Assembly: GCA_045532455.1 (NCBI GenBank)
Contig: JAZSFX010000041.1
Location: 1 to 57,545 of the forward strand
From: Ornithomonoglobus_A sp045532455
GTDB lineage: Bacteria > Bacillota > Clostridia > UBA1381
Length of the DNA: 57,545 nucleotides
Reading direction: 5' to 3'
Notes under the pieces: model-generated
Told to the model about the DNA's origin: nothing
Seen by the model: the letters and a program-made list of their open reading frames with translations, nothing else
The model's database searches: none
Shown here: positions 10,301-18,942 of the stretch, piece after piece
Numbering within the stretch: position 1 is the first letter of the stretch
Layout of the letters: the number at the start of each line of letters is the position of its first letter
Made by a program: the position numbers and the translations under genes

Positions 10301-11829
10301 CAAACGGCTTAACAGGAATTCAGACAAAAGACGTTACATTTGCCTGGACACGAGCAGACGGAGCGGATGAATATACCATACAGGTGGCAGAAGATCCCAA
10401 CTTCGAAAATATTGTTTACGAGGAATCTCTTGTTTACACTGCAACGTATCCTTCGCAGCTCCAAAACAGCAAAACATACTATTGGAGAGTTACTGCTAAA
10501 AACCTTTCAAAGCAAATAGGCTTTGAAAACACAAGCGAGGTATGGTCATTCACAACAGCAGCACAAGATGAACTTGATTACAGCTTGCTCGATTCAAAAA
10601 TAAAATATGCTGAGAATGTACTCAAAACAATGGTAGAAGGCAACGAAATGGATCAGTATATTCCTGGCACATCAGACAAGATAAAAGCAGCAGTTAAAAA
10701 GGCACAGGAATTTAAAGCCACAGGCAAGGGTACACAAAAAGATGTTGAGGCACAAACAGAAGAAATTACATTGTTCCTTGCAGGACTTGAATCATACATC
10801 AATGCCGGCTATATCACTCTTGACTTTGATGAAGCCGAAATAATAGAAGGTCTTGGCGATGGCGAAATACAAATGGAAAATGGTGTTGTCAAGTACACAT
10901 CCGGCCCAACTAAGCACGCCTCAGTGTATTACGACAAGGTGCTTTCTAACAGTAGTGTTCTGAAGTTTAAAACAAGGATAGATAGCTTTGGTGATGCTTT
11001 TGTATCATACGGTCTGAGAGCAGAAAACTATGGTACCTACACCTATGGTCAGGACTGTTATTATATGATTATTAAAGAAGACAAGATAGAGCTTCAAAGA
11101 CAGGGTGCAATTTTCAGAACCGTACCAAACGACTTCTTTAAAGTGGGCGAATGGGTAGATATGGAGCTGGCAGTTATAACAACAGCCGGCGGTGCACACG
11201 TTTTCTGGAAGGCAAACGGCCACATAGTATTTGACTATCTCGAAACTGCCTCACCAAAAACCAACCCGGGTAGCTTTATGGTCTTTGTACCTAAGGGCGG
11301 CGTAACAATGGAATTGGCTCCGGCAGACGAAGTTCCAACAGGCTTGTTCCAGAGAAGTGAAGAAATTCAACAGGCTCTTGACGAAGGCACAATCACTTAC
11401 GACGTATTTGATACAAGATTCACCGAAGACAGCGGTACATGGTCGATACACCCAACCCTAAAGGGTAAAAACGGAGAATATGTAAAGACATCAAAGGATG
11501 CGGGTGCATCAGCAACATGGAACGTTTTGGGAGAAGCAAAATACGTTGGTAAAGAGTCATTTAAGATTTCTTATTACCACGTTCCATCACCTAACGCTGA
11601 TAAGAACGTTAAGATTAAGCTAAGCAACTACTTTGGTTCGTACGAAACAACCATAGACCTTTCACAAGGTGAAGAAGGCTGGGTAGACATCGGCGGTATG
11701 AAGCTGGTAAGTGCATCGAACACATCAGAAGGAACAATCTCCTTCATAGGCAGCGGCAACGGTGAGGTTAACGTAAGCAGAGTCCGTATTCAATATGTTG
11801 AAGGCGAAAAGGACTTGATTGGTAAATAA
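7315..11829 (+). CDS. Giant secreted right-handed parallel beta-helix protein (possible polysaccharide-active enzyme)
   Basis: The 1504-residue protein has a signal peptide (1-24), a LamG-like module (~65-250: FSSGLADWKVISGIGYSIKN), then a beta-helix region opened by IYVAAEGETSGDGSYERPY (~258) and carrying repeated strand-turn units with Asn ladders (NITVKNCMIDKI, VIKNNIFSS, EISNNIFHNT, NVVYQNYFHDIG). A fibronectin III-like module follows (~990-1085: YTIQVAEDPNF, TYYWRVTAKN), then a short helical FIVAR-like stretch, a second LamG-like module and a C-terminal beta-sandwich. The motif NLIEEMDIPGEYYID is typical of beta-helix glycoside hydrolases of the GH141/GH120 type; that assignment is tentative. 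Start is the ATG behind GAGAGGAGG. No SLH repeat, so how it stays at the cell, if it does, is unclear. Confidence 0.8.
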   Translation: MNKKLISLLIALSITASHAVAFAQADLAKEDTIASQTQTDAVVKETISDISAQSAEDTEIPEQPKAEKTILATEDFSSGLADWKVISGIGYSIKNGALQFKNTGTSQQTSLILSKEISVENADIEFDVKYKNGVYFGVAFRADKDQSMYVLRFYKKTGKATLLKRVKGGDLVQIKSVDSRLKSDEASRVGIRLASRQIIVRVDGINIMNIEDASISEGYIGFDGYSAEATVDNIEVFRYGTVEYDKEYPTEKKETRVIYVAAEGETSGDGSYERPYVGVQKAIEAARQAKRGNFPVNVIFKEGRYQFDNTIELTDADSGTEAAPITYMAEEGAHVEFTGAQKFDATRFKPVTDPDVIRRLHNNAKGKVYQMKFTDSELSTTLTNFGKAHLEGTGGSSYLPAPAIYLNNNQQSLAKWPNGNFAIIEDSVPGKDAAKTGDTENPGAISFTNTEPSRWLEAVEEGHVFAEGMFGVFWSGETIPVDRIDMNENKIWLKYAALYTVLKDHRYYIKNLIEEMDIPGEYYIDFDKRTLYLYPTEELTKGTDFEIATLEMPMFKLEGTKNIIFDGIHFTKTAMGSVNGNSHREYGGTAVLLKDTRNITVKNCMIDKISYDGILMMSGIGLNVEGCIIDDIGFTGVHIYTAGDRPTLTPSEVVIKNNIFSSTQRETPISSQAAVATGAEGLVGTVEMEISNNIFHNTRGLTVLYYGNGNVIKHNEFSSVVNSAADMGAIYVGRSFVDHGNVVYQNYFHDIGIKNSTSGHPAMGIYWDDEITGQSAIQNIIVANGYNNIANVHISGFDHTFTGNTMVNSDRGFIYSQRRAYPGYDYEGNSQPNKHTWKWEWTGIPVTSDLFKERYPKMASTFDRLMGEWGSFMHLDSVVSNNLLVNVGKDSVHENAYTHSEMEGNVNMYYSEEPTDKGNIKGCTNYYGNGEIDESMNYEIFVDPDNHDWRVKDEAREKYGISDEVLGEEFDMDIIGLQNGLTLPEGSEEFDLLFPTNGLTGIQTKDVTFAWTRADGADEYTIQVAEDPNFENIVYEESLVYTATYPSQLQNSKTYYWRVTAKNLSKQIGFENTSEVWSFTTAAQDELDYSLLDSKIKYAENVLKTMVEGNEMDQYIPGTSDKIKAAVKKAQEFKATGKGTQKDVEAQTEEITLFLAGLESYINAGYITLDFDEAEIIEGLGDGEIQMENGVVKYTSGPTKHASVYYDKVLSNSSVLKFKTRIDSFGDAFVSYGLRAENYGTYTYGQDCYYMIIKEDKIELQRQGAIFRTVPNDFFKVGEWVDMELAVITTAGGAHVFWKANGHIVFDYLETASPKTNPGSFMVFVPKGGVTMELAPADEVPTGLFQRSEEIQQALDEGTITYDVFDTRFTEDSGTWSIHPTLKGKNGEYVKTSKDAGASATWNVLGEAKYVGKESFKISYYHVPSPNADKNVKIKLSNYFGSYETTIDLSQGEEGWVDIGGMKLVSASNTSEGTISFIGSGNGEVNVSRVRIQYVEGEKDLIGK

Positions 11830-11855
11830 TTTATAAACAAAACCCACATCATAAG

Positions 11856-11966
11856 GGAGGGTTTCCACGCCCTCCCGCAAAAATAAAAATGTAAAATAAT
11901 CGTTCGGGGCGGAAACCCTCTTCCTCTCCACAACGGTAAAAAATAAAAAAACCCAAAATATTTGCC
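11856..11966 (+). other. Hairpin-rich intergenic segment between the two beta-helix genes
   Basis: GGGAGGG and CCCTCCC form a hairpin; AGGGTTTCC also pairs with a distal GGAAACCCT, enclosing it. A separate short hairpin (TTTGCCCC/GGGGCAGAA) lies further on. It may terminate or separate the two transcripts; no ORF is present. Confidence 0.4.
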
Positions 11967-12018
11967 CCAAGGGGCAGAACGCAAATCCATTTTCAGAATA
12001 TGAAAGGAGAAAATAATA

Positions 12019-15000
12019 ATGAATAAGAAAATCATTAGCCTATTAATATCTTCTGCAATGATTCTTTCATCACTTCCCACAGTATTTGCTGAGGGTGAAG
12101 ACCTTGTAACATCAGTAAAAAGAGATGTTGACGGTATAATCACTGTTGAAGGTATTGGCGACAAGAACGAGGCAGTAGACATTTTCGTGCTAAATCCCGG
12201 CTATGACGTTGCTAACCTTAACAACGGAGCAGACACAACCCAGACTTTTAATCAGGTTGTAAACTATGCAGACGTGGTTTATACAGGCAGCGACAAGCTG
12301 TTTGAGCACACATTCCAGATTAACAATATGCAAGATGGTTCAGAGTATGTTCTTTATGTTAAAACAGATGACAATTCACAAAAAATTACACTTAAAGAAG
12401 AAAACATATATGTATCATCAACCAAAGGTAGCGACGAAACAGGTAATGGTACAAAAGATAACCCGTATGCTACAATCCAAAAAGCTAAAACAGCAGCAGC
12501 AGATCTTAGCAATGTAAACCCTAAAAACATTATAATTGAAGCGGGTGATTACATATTCACAGAAGGCTTAAAGTTCACAGCTGAGGATAGCGGTACCGAA
12601 AGCGCTCCTGTTACATACAAAGCAGATGGCAAGGTTGTAATTACAGGTGCTAAGGCTATCGACACAACCAATGCAGAAGTTTTCTCAAAGGTAACAGATG
12701 CAGATATCCTTGCAAAAGTTCCCGAGGCTGCAAAAGATAATCTGTATGTAATCGATACCGAAAAAGCAGGCATCAAAGACGTTGCAAACTTTATGGCAGT
12801 ACAGCAAGAAAGAATGGATGCAGGCCTGGGCGGCAGAGTTAAGCCAATGGGCGTATACCTAAACGGCGACTCACAGCAAATTTCTCAATGGCCAAACACA
12901 GGCAAGGGCTTGCAGATTACACCTGCCAGCTCGTACGAAACAACAACTATTTCTCTTGTGGGTGTAGACGCAGAAAAGGCAGCTAAGTGGACAAACGCAG
13001 ATAATGCTTATCTTGACGGTACATTCAGATACGGCTGGTACAGAGAATCTGTTCAGCTTTCACCAGTAAGCAACAACACATTAACCCTGAAATATAAGCC
13101 GGCGAGCGGTGTTGTTTGCAGCAGCTATACCAACGATGACGGAGAGCCAACCAGCGACCACCAGACAGATACAAGGGTATTTGTTAAAAACCTTTTAGAA
13201 GAAATCGACGTTCCCGGTGAATGGTACGTAAATCCTGATGCAACAAAAATGTACTACTATGCACCACATACACTAAAACCTTCAGACGTACTTGAGGTTG
13301 GTGCACTTAACGATGCGTTTGTAACTCTTACAGACTGTGATTACATAACATTTGACGGCATTGAGTTCACAAAGAACGCAAGCCTTGCAAACGAGGCTAT
13401 TAAACAGGATACAAACTCACAGGGTATGGTAGTTAAAAACTGTTCAATTCATGACGTAGGCGGCGTTGGTGTAAGAGTTCAAGCAACAGAAACAACAGTT
13501 ACAGGTAACATAATTCACAATATCGGTGAAGACGGTGTTAAGGTAACATTAAACAATATCAAAACATTGGAAGACCCACACGTTGACATTTCTTACAACA
13601 GTATTTCTAACGTTGGTATGAACATTTTTTCATCAGCTATGTGCGCTGTTACATTATGGCCATCTTACGGCGTAGTTGTTAAAAACAACACAGTACGTAA
13701 CACTCCAAGTACAGCATTGATGAACTATAACGGTCCAGGCAACGTATTTGCAAACAACGAAATTTATAACGCAGTAGAATACGCGCATGACGCAGGTTCT
13801 ATCTACAGCGGTAGAAGCTTTATTAACTATGGCTTCACAGTTAAGAATAACTACTTGCACGATATCGGTGCAGGTATCGAAAGAGACCATACACACGTAG
13901 CGGGTATATATCTCGACGACTTGTACAGCGGCGGTATTATGGACGGCAATATCATAGATATGGCAGGCGAGCCTCAATCTTATGGTATTATAAACTGTGC
14001 GGGCGTAGACAACGTTATTCAGAACAACACTGTTGTTAATGCAGAATTGGCAAATATAGCTGTAACAACAAGAAGTAATATCAGTTCTGTTGGCACCGAT
14101 GAGGCATACGAAAAGTTCTATTATCAGAGCGCATTCGGAACATTCCTTAACGCAACAGACTACGTTGCTGTAGAGGATAATAAAGCAACAGCAGACGTTA
14201 ACGAAGCAGAAGTAGCTCGTAGAGAAGCAATTATGAACATCGGCAAAGAAGGCGGTCCTCAGTGGTTGGCAATCTACGAAACAACATATCCTGCTATTAT
14301 GGTTAACTACAACAAGCTTGTTGCAGGTAACTACGATAAGACAGACAAGATTATATACAATGTATACAACGCACCTGGCATAGTTAAAGACGCAATAAAT
14401 GCTGATAATGTAACACATAACACACAAACAAGCGATGCGGATGGCGCAATCGCAAAGGCACTAAGTAGCTTGGATGATATCGGTGCTTCAACAGAAGTAT
14501 TGAATAAGGTTGAAAAAGAATTTGACCTTGTTTACCCTGCAAACGGTGCAACTGTTATGACAGAAACAACATACTTAAAGTGGGAAGCTTCAGACTTTGC
14601 TGATAAGTACACAGTAACAGTATATGAAGACGAAGATAAAACAGACGTATTTGCCACATTCGAAGACGTAGAAGAAAACTACGTAGAAGTAACAGGTCTT
14701 GCAGAGGGTACAACATACTATTGGACAGTTACTGCTATAAGTGAATCAAGATTACTTGGTGAAAATACAACAGCAGCTTGCAGCAAACCATATAGCTTCA
14801 TAAAGACATCATATCAATTCAGCCCATCATACGATGCAACAACTCAACAAATCACAGTTGCAGGTCTTAACAAGGGCGAAGCTAAGAAAGTTATGATGAT
14901 TGCAACAGTTAAGGTTGGTACAGAGCTTAAGGCAGCAACAACACTTAACCCGAACCTTGACTTCGCAGAAGATTATAATGGCACAGAATACTTAACAGTA

Positions 15001-15105
15001 ACAGATGAAATGAAGAGCGCTCTTGCAACAGAGGGAGCAGTACTCGAACTATACATCTGGGATACAAATATGAAAGCCCTTAAAGGCAAAACACAACTTA
15101 ACTAA
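12019..15105 (+). CDS. Secreted right-handed parallel beta-helix protein, paralogue of the preceding gene
   Basis: The 1028-residue product starts at an ATG behind AAAGGAG and has a signal peptide (~1-25, FAEGED after it). An N-terminal Ig-like stretch leads into the beta-helix domain (~130-800), opened by IYVSSTKGSDETGNGTKDNP as in the neighbour, and carrying NLLEEIDVPGEWYVNPD and SGRSFINYGFTVKNNYLHDIG, both aligned with the upstream protein. A fibronectin III-like module (~840-930: TYYWTVTAISES) and a ~95-residue C-terminal module ending ELYIWDTNMKAL follow. Likely an extracellular polysaccharide lyase or hydrolase of the beta-helix class; substrate unknown, pectin-like polymers being a guess from the fold. 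Tandem paralogues suggest duplication. Confidence 0.8.
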   Translation: MNKKIISLLISSAMILSSLPTVFAEGEDLVTSVKRDVDGIITVEGIGDKNEAVDIFVLNPGYDVANLNNGADTTQTFNQVVNYADVVYTGSDKLFEHTFQINNMQDGSEYVLYVKTDDNSQKITLKEENIYVSSTKGSDETGNGTKDNPYATIQKAKTAAADLSNVNPKNIIIEAGDYIFTEGLKFTAEDSGTESAPVTYKADGKVVITGAKAIDTTNAEVFSKVTDADILAKVPEAAKDNLYVIDTEKAGIKDVANFMAVQQERMDAGLGGRVKPMGVYLNGDSQQISQWPNTGKGLQITPASSYETTTISLVGVDAEKAAKWTNADNAYLDGTFRYGWYRESVQLSPVSNNTLTLKYKPASGVVCSSYTNDDGEPTSDHQTDTRVFVKNLLEEIDVPGEWYVNPDATKMYYYAPHTLKPSDVLEVGALNDAFVTLTDCDYITFDGIEFTKNASLANEAIKQDTNSQGMVVKNCSIHDVGGVGVRVQATETTVTGNIIHNIGEDGVKVTLNNIKTLEDPHVDISYNSISNVGMNIFSSAMCAVTLWPSYGVVVKNNTVRNTPSTALMNYNGPGNVFANNEIYNAVEYAHDAGSIYSGRSFINYGFTVKNNYLHDIGAGIERDHTHVAGIYLDDLYSGGIMDGNIIDMAGEPQSYGIINCAGVDNVIQNNTVVNAELANIAVTTRSNISSVGTDEAYEKFYYQSAFGTFLNATDYVAVEDNKATADVNEAEVARREAIMNIGKEGGPQWLAIYETTYPAIMVNYNKLVAGNYDKTDKIIYNVYNAPGIVKDAINADNVTHNTQTSDADGAIAKALSSLDDIGASTEVLNKVEKEFDLVYPANGATVMTETTYLKWEASDFADKYTVTVYEDEDKTDVFATFEDVEENYVEVTGLAEGTTYYWTVTAISESRLLGENTTAACSKPYSFIKTSYQFSPSYDATTQQITVAGLNKGEAKKVMMIATVKVGTELKAATTLNPNLDFAEDYNGTEYLTVTDEMKSALATEGAVLELYIWDTNMKALKGKTQLN

Positions 15106-15138
15106 TACAAACGAGTTTTCCCTCTCGTTTACTAAAAC

Positions 15139-15168
15139 AAACCCCCGAGAATTCGGGGGTTGTTTTTT
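15139..15168 (+). terminator. Rho-independent terminator of the beta-helix gene
   Basis: ACCCCCGA, four-base loop region and TCGGGGGT followed by GTTTTTTT, 34 bases after the stop codon. Confidence 0.9.
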
Positions 15169-15170
15169 TG

Positions 15171-15355
15171 CACATCCTCCCCCGCATCGTAGGGTTCGGC
15201 GTTTACGACGAACCGCAAAACGAACGATTACGGAATGTCGACAAGCGCCATTCCCTACAATTTGCAAACAAATACCCGTTGGGAATGCATTAATGCTCTC
15301 CCGCACATCCTCCCCCACATCGTAGGGTTCGGCGGTTTCCGACGAACCGCAAAAA
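15171..15355. repeat. Intergenic repeat family 3, two tandem copies
   Basis: Two direct copies (about 15171-15220 and 15304-15355) share CACATCCTCCCC and CGTAGGGTTCGGCG, with an internal hairpin formed by GGTTCG and CGAACC. A third, inverted copy lies inside the pyr operon at 32275-32304. Between the copies is a non-coding spacer. Probably a dispersed intergenic element rather than a gene. Confidence 0.65.
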
Positions 15356-15504
15356 AACAAAAAATTAAAAAAAATGGAACATTTTTGGAACTGCGAACGT
15401 CTAAATAGTCGTAGGGCAAGTAATACATATTTACAGTATGCTTTAGTTACATAATGGTAATATTATAAAAATGTTACAAAATTATTAAAAAAAGCGAAAA
15501 ACTG

Positions 15505-15533
15505 TTGACATTCCTTGCTCAAGATAGTACAAT
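15505..15533 (+). promoter_or_regulatory. Strong sigma-A promoter of the S-layer gene
   Basis: TTGACA (15505-15510), exactly 17 bases, then TACAAT (15528-15533). It predicts a transcript start near 15540, about 195 bases before the S-layer ATG at 15734. Confidence 0.85.
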
Positions 15534-15540
15534 GTACGAT

Positions 15541-15720
15541 AGCAGATTAATGTATTTGGGTAGAAGCAGTATGCTAATCTGTTAGTCGGTCGTAAATCTT
15601 ACGCGAAAGATAAGCAGGTAATCATTCGCAAAACGGATTATGACGGCGAATGCTTTTGTAAATTTGTGAAGAGGAATTGCAAAAGCCGAACACGAAAAAC
15701 TCTTCGAAAATTTTAAAGGG
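15541..15720 (+). promoter_or_regulatory. Long structured 5' leader of the S-layer gene
   Basis: The leader can form at least three stem-loops: AGCAGATTA (15541) with TAATCTGTT (15575), CATTCGC (15623) with GCGAATG (15646), and GAAGAG (15668) with CTCTTC near 15700. None matches a c-di-GMP or c-di-AMP riboswitch that I can recognise. Long stabilising leaders are known for abundant S-layer mRNAs, so RNA stability is the simplest reading. The rest of the 570-base gap holds the family 3 repeats and AT-rich sequence. Confidence 0.5.
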
Positions 15721-15733
15721 AGGAATTGAAATT

Positions 15734-18700
15734 ATGTTAAAGAATTTCAAGAAAATCATTGCGACAGTAGCTGCTCTTGCTATAGCTTCAAGCTCATTCG
15801 TTGCTATGGCTGCTACATATCCTGACGTAACTCCTGATGCAAGCTATTATGCAGCTGTTGAACAGTTGTCAGCATTAGGCATGATCGCTGGTTTTGATGA
15901 TGGTACATTCAAAGCTGACGAAAAGGTTACAAGAGCACAAATGGCAAAGCTTGTTGTAGGAGCTAAGAATCTTCTTGCAGCAGCTGAGTCAAATACAACA
16001 CAAAAGTTTAACGACGTTCCAGCAACTCACTGGGCAGTTGGATACGTTGCAGAAGGTGTTGCACAAGGTATAATCAACGGTACAAGTGAAACAACATTTG
16101 ACCCTGAGGCTACAGTTACATTTGCACAAGCTACAAAGATGCTTGTTAACGCTTGCGGATACGAAGAGTATGCTCAAGTTGCAGGTGGCTGGCCAAATGG
16201 TTACCTTTCATGGGGTACAGAGCTTGGTATAAACAAGGGTGTAACAGGTGTATCTAACGATACAGAGCTTACAAGAGGCCAAGTTGCTCAAATGATCGCT
16301 AACGCTATCAAGGCTCCAATCCTTGATATTGAAAAGTACACACCGGTAGCTTCTGGCGAAAGAGTTCCTGAATACAAGCAAATGAATGGCACAGGCAAAG
16401 ACTACCAAACACTTCTTACAAGTGAATGGGATGTATACGAAGTATACGGCCGTGTAACAGGTACACAAAGAAACGGTGGCGTAGACGCTGGTAAGATTGA
16501 GTACACAGTTGAAAAGGCAGACAACTTCGATAACGCAAAATACACAGGCAAGGACATCTCAGACGAGGATGATGAAGAAGCTGTTTATGACGTTGCAGAA
16601 ATAACAGCAGCTTCAAACAATTCAGGTGCAGAGGATCTTTATCTTGAGTATACATATGCTCTAATCAGCAAAAACGATGATGATGAATATTCAATCGTTT
16701 ATATCGAATCAGCTGGTAAGAACCAATATGTAGCATTCAACAAGAACCTAGTTGTACCGGTTGCTGAACCAAGCGAAGAGGCAGCTACAGAGCTTAAGCT
16801 TTACAAGAGCGAAACATCAAACGATCCAAAGACATATGAACTTGATAGTGAAGTAAAACTTATCGTTAATGGTGTTGCTATAAATGATGATACAGATCTT
16901 ACAGAAGCAGCTCTATTTGATTACCTAAACGCTTCATTTGAAAATGCTTACCTAATCAACTCACCAAAGGATGGTGCTTCATCAACAGACAAGAAGTACG
17001 ACTATATCACACTTGATTCTTATGAAACAATAGTTGTTGAAGAAGTTGTTACAAGAGCAAACGGCAAAACAAGAATTATAGCAGATGATGTTAACATTGA
17101 TGTTGATCTTGAAAACGAAGACAAAACATATAGCTTTGTTCTAACAGATGGTACAGAACTTGAAGTTACAGACCTTCAACCAAACGACGTTCTTTCAGTT
17201 CAAGCAGAACCTGGCGACTTGGAAGGTTCAGACTTCTATAACGTAATCGTATCAAGAGACACTGCAGAAGGCGTAGCTACAGCTAAGGGTACAGATGCAG
17301 ATGATGATACAGTTTACACAGTTGGCGACGCTCAATACAAGTTTAATGCAGCTTATGCAGATGAAGAGTTATCACTAACAAAAACATATACACTATATCT
17401 TGACAAAGATGGCAACATTACTAAGTACGAAATTCTTGCAGAATCAGTTAACTACGCTATCGTAGACAGATTCTTCGAAGCATCTGATGAGCTAAAGGTT
17501 AGACTTGTTCTTAAGGATGGTTCAAAGGTTGATTATGTTGTTGATGATAACGACACAGATCTTAATACAACAACCTTGAGAGGCGTACAACCGCTTGTAG
17601 ATGCAGATGATGCACTAGTTGCAGATGTAGAAGATAGATTTGTTGAGTACACAGTAAACAAATCTGGCGAAGTTACTTTGAAAGCTATTGAAGATGAAAA
17701 GATTGCTTCAGATGAGCTTGTAACATACAACTCAAGAACTTCAAGAATCGGTGACTATGGTATATCAGATGCAACAATTATCCTAAATGCAGCAACATTT
17801 GCAAAGGATACAAAGAAGTCAGTATCAGTTACAGATAAGGAAAAGCTTATCGAAGATATGGAATACACTGTAGTATTCTTGGGTGAGCAAAACAAAACAG
17901 ATGGCACATACCCAATGGTTGTTCTATTGTCAGATGCTAATGGCTTCACAGTAAACTCACAACTTCAAGTTGCAGCTGGTAGAGTTAAGACTCTAACAGA
18001 AGATGGACAACAAGTTACAGCAATCCCTGTAATGGGAGAAGATGGTACAGTTACAGACCTAATTCTTGCAGACGATGTTATAGACAGAGCTTCAGCTGCA
18101 GTTGAAGGAGAAGACGAAGAAGCAACAACTGTATTTGATGAATTCGACACAGAAGATATCGCTGAAGGTGTTCCATTTGTAGCAGCTACAAACTCAGCTG
18201 GCGAAGTTACAGACATCTGGGTACTTGTTAGCGCTGAAAACCTTGTAGACGGAGACTTCTATGTTGATAATGCAGGTACAATTGTAGCTGACCAAGACAA
18301 AGTAGAAGATGGTGATCAAGGTATTACATTCAAGGGCGTAGCAGCAGGCAAAGCAGTTGAATTCGTAGTAGCTCCTGTTGTTAAGAAGTATGCAGCAGGC
18401 ATATCACTTGCAACAACAATGGGAACAACATTAGTTGATCTAAATGATCCACATACTGAAACAGAAGAAGATGATACAGAGTGTGCTACATCAGCAGACG
18501 CAGGAAACTTCTTCTCATATGCAGCAGCTGCTAAGGCTTACACATTTGATGGAAGTGTTAATGTTAAGGCTGGTAACAGAGTTGCATTGGCTGAAAGCGT
18601 AGCAGAAGTTACACAATCACAAATTTCAAGAAATGGTAAGATTGGTAACTTGATTAACTGGGATTCAGACCTAAATACTCCAGCATTCGCAGTTGCAAGA

Positions 18701-18748
18701 GTATATGGTGGCGACATCCAGGAAATCTACTCAATCGTTCTTGACTAA
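15734..18748 (+). CDS. Probable major S-layer protein with N-terminal SLH domains
   Basis: Start chosen at the ATG at 15734 behind AAAGGGAGG; the in-frame start at 15677 would add residues before the signal peptide. The 1004-residue protein has a signal peptide (1-27, VAMA-ATYPD), then three SLH repeats (about 28-200: YPDVTPDASYYAAVEQL, KFNDVPATHWAVGYVAEG, and a longer third repeat with NGYLSWGTELGINKGVTG). The remaining ~800 residues are acidic, Thr/Val/Asp-rich beta-type sequence with almost no Cys, as in S-layer crystallisation domains. Codon use is narrow (ACA, GCA, GAA, AAC preferred) and the promoter is near-consensus, both expected of a very abundant protein. It is flanked by strong terminators and so is monocistronic. 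Confidence 0.88.
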   Translation: MLKNFKKIIATVAALAIASSSFVAMAATYPDVTPDASYYAAVEQLSALGMIAGFDDGTFKADEKVTRAQMAKLVVGAKNLLAAAESNTTQKFNDVPATHWAVGYVAEGVAQGIINGTSETTFDPEATVTFAQATKMLVNACGYEEYAQVAGGWPNGYLSWGTELGINKGVTGVSNDTELTRGQVAQMIANAIKAPILDIEKYTPVASGERVPEYKQMNGTGKDYQTLLTSEWDVYEVYGRVTGTQRNGGVDAGKIEYTVEKADNFDNAKYTGKDISDEDDEEAVYDVAEITAASNNSGAEDLYLEYTYALISKNDDDEYSIVYIESAGKNQYVAFNKNLVVPVAEPSEEAATELKLYKSETSNDPKTYELDSEVKLIVNGVAINDDTDLTEAALFDYLNASFENAYLINSPKDGASSTDKKYDYITLDSYETIVVEEVVTRANGKTRIIADDVNIDVDLENEDKTYSFVLTDGTELEVTDLQPNDVLSVQAEPGDLEGSDFYNVIVSRDTAEGVATAKGTDADDDTVYTVGDAQYKFNAAYADEELSLTKTYTLYLDKDGNITKYEILAESVNYAIVDRFFEASDELKVRLVLKDGSKVDYVVDDNDTDLNTTTLRGVQPLVDADDALVADVEDRFVEYTVNKSGEVTLKAIEDEKIASDELVTYNSRTSRIGDYGISDATIILNAATFAKDTKKSVSVTDKEKLIEDMEYTVVFLGEQNKTDGTYPMVVLLSDANGFTVNSQLQVAAGRVKTLTEDGQQVTAIPVMGEDGTVTDLILADDVIDRASAAVEGEDEEATTVFDEFDTEDIAEGVPFVAATNSAGEVTDIWVLVSAENLVDGDFYVDNAGTIVADQDKVEDGDQGITFKGVAAGKAVEFVVAPVVKKYAAGISLATTMGTTLVDLNDPHTETEEDDTECATSADAGNFFSYAAAAKAYTFDGSVNVKAGNRVALAESVAEVTQSQISRNGKIGNLINWDSDLNTPAFAVARVYGGDIQEIYSIVLD

Positions 18749-18787
18749 TTATTAGTAAATAATAGATAGTTATAAATGATTAAATTA

Positions 18788-18818
18788 AGGGGTACGGTTT
18801 AACCGTACCTCTTTTTTT
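18788..18818 (+). terminator. Terminator of the S-layer gene
   Basis: GGGGTACGGTT pairs with AACCGTACCTC and is followed by seven T residues, 40 bases after the stop. Confidence 0.92.
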
Positions 18819-18845
18819 GTGCAAAAATAAAATTCCCAAAACCCC

Positions 18846-18874
18846 TTGAAAAAACAAAAATAAAATGGTATAAT
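18846..18874 (+). promoter_or_regulatory. Promoter of the HAD phosphatase gene
   Basis: TTGAAA (18846-18851), 17 bases, TATAAT (18869-18874); about 60 bases before the ATG at 18943. Confidence 0.75.
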
Positions 18875-18942
18875 TTTTTATGGTATAAAATAATTTTATA
18901 CACAATAAATTCGAACTACCGAAAACACGAAAGGAAATAAAT

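Noticed and set aside
13654..14427. 257-codon antisense ORF
   Set aside because: It mirrors the beta-helix gene, has an unnatural Cys/Val/Tyr-rich composition and no ribosome site.
15374..15454. 26-codon ORF upstream of the S-layer promoter
   Set aside because: No ribosome site and no promoter in place.
15541..15733. c-di-GMP or other known riboswitch upstream of the S-layer gene
   Set aside because: The conserved cores of these aptamers are not present.
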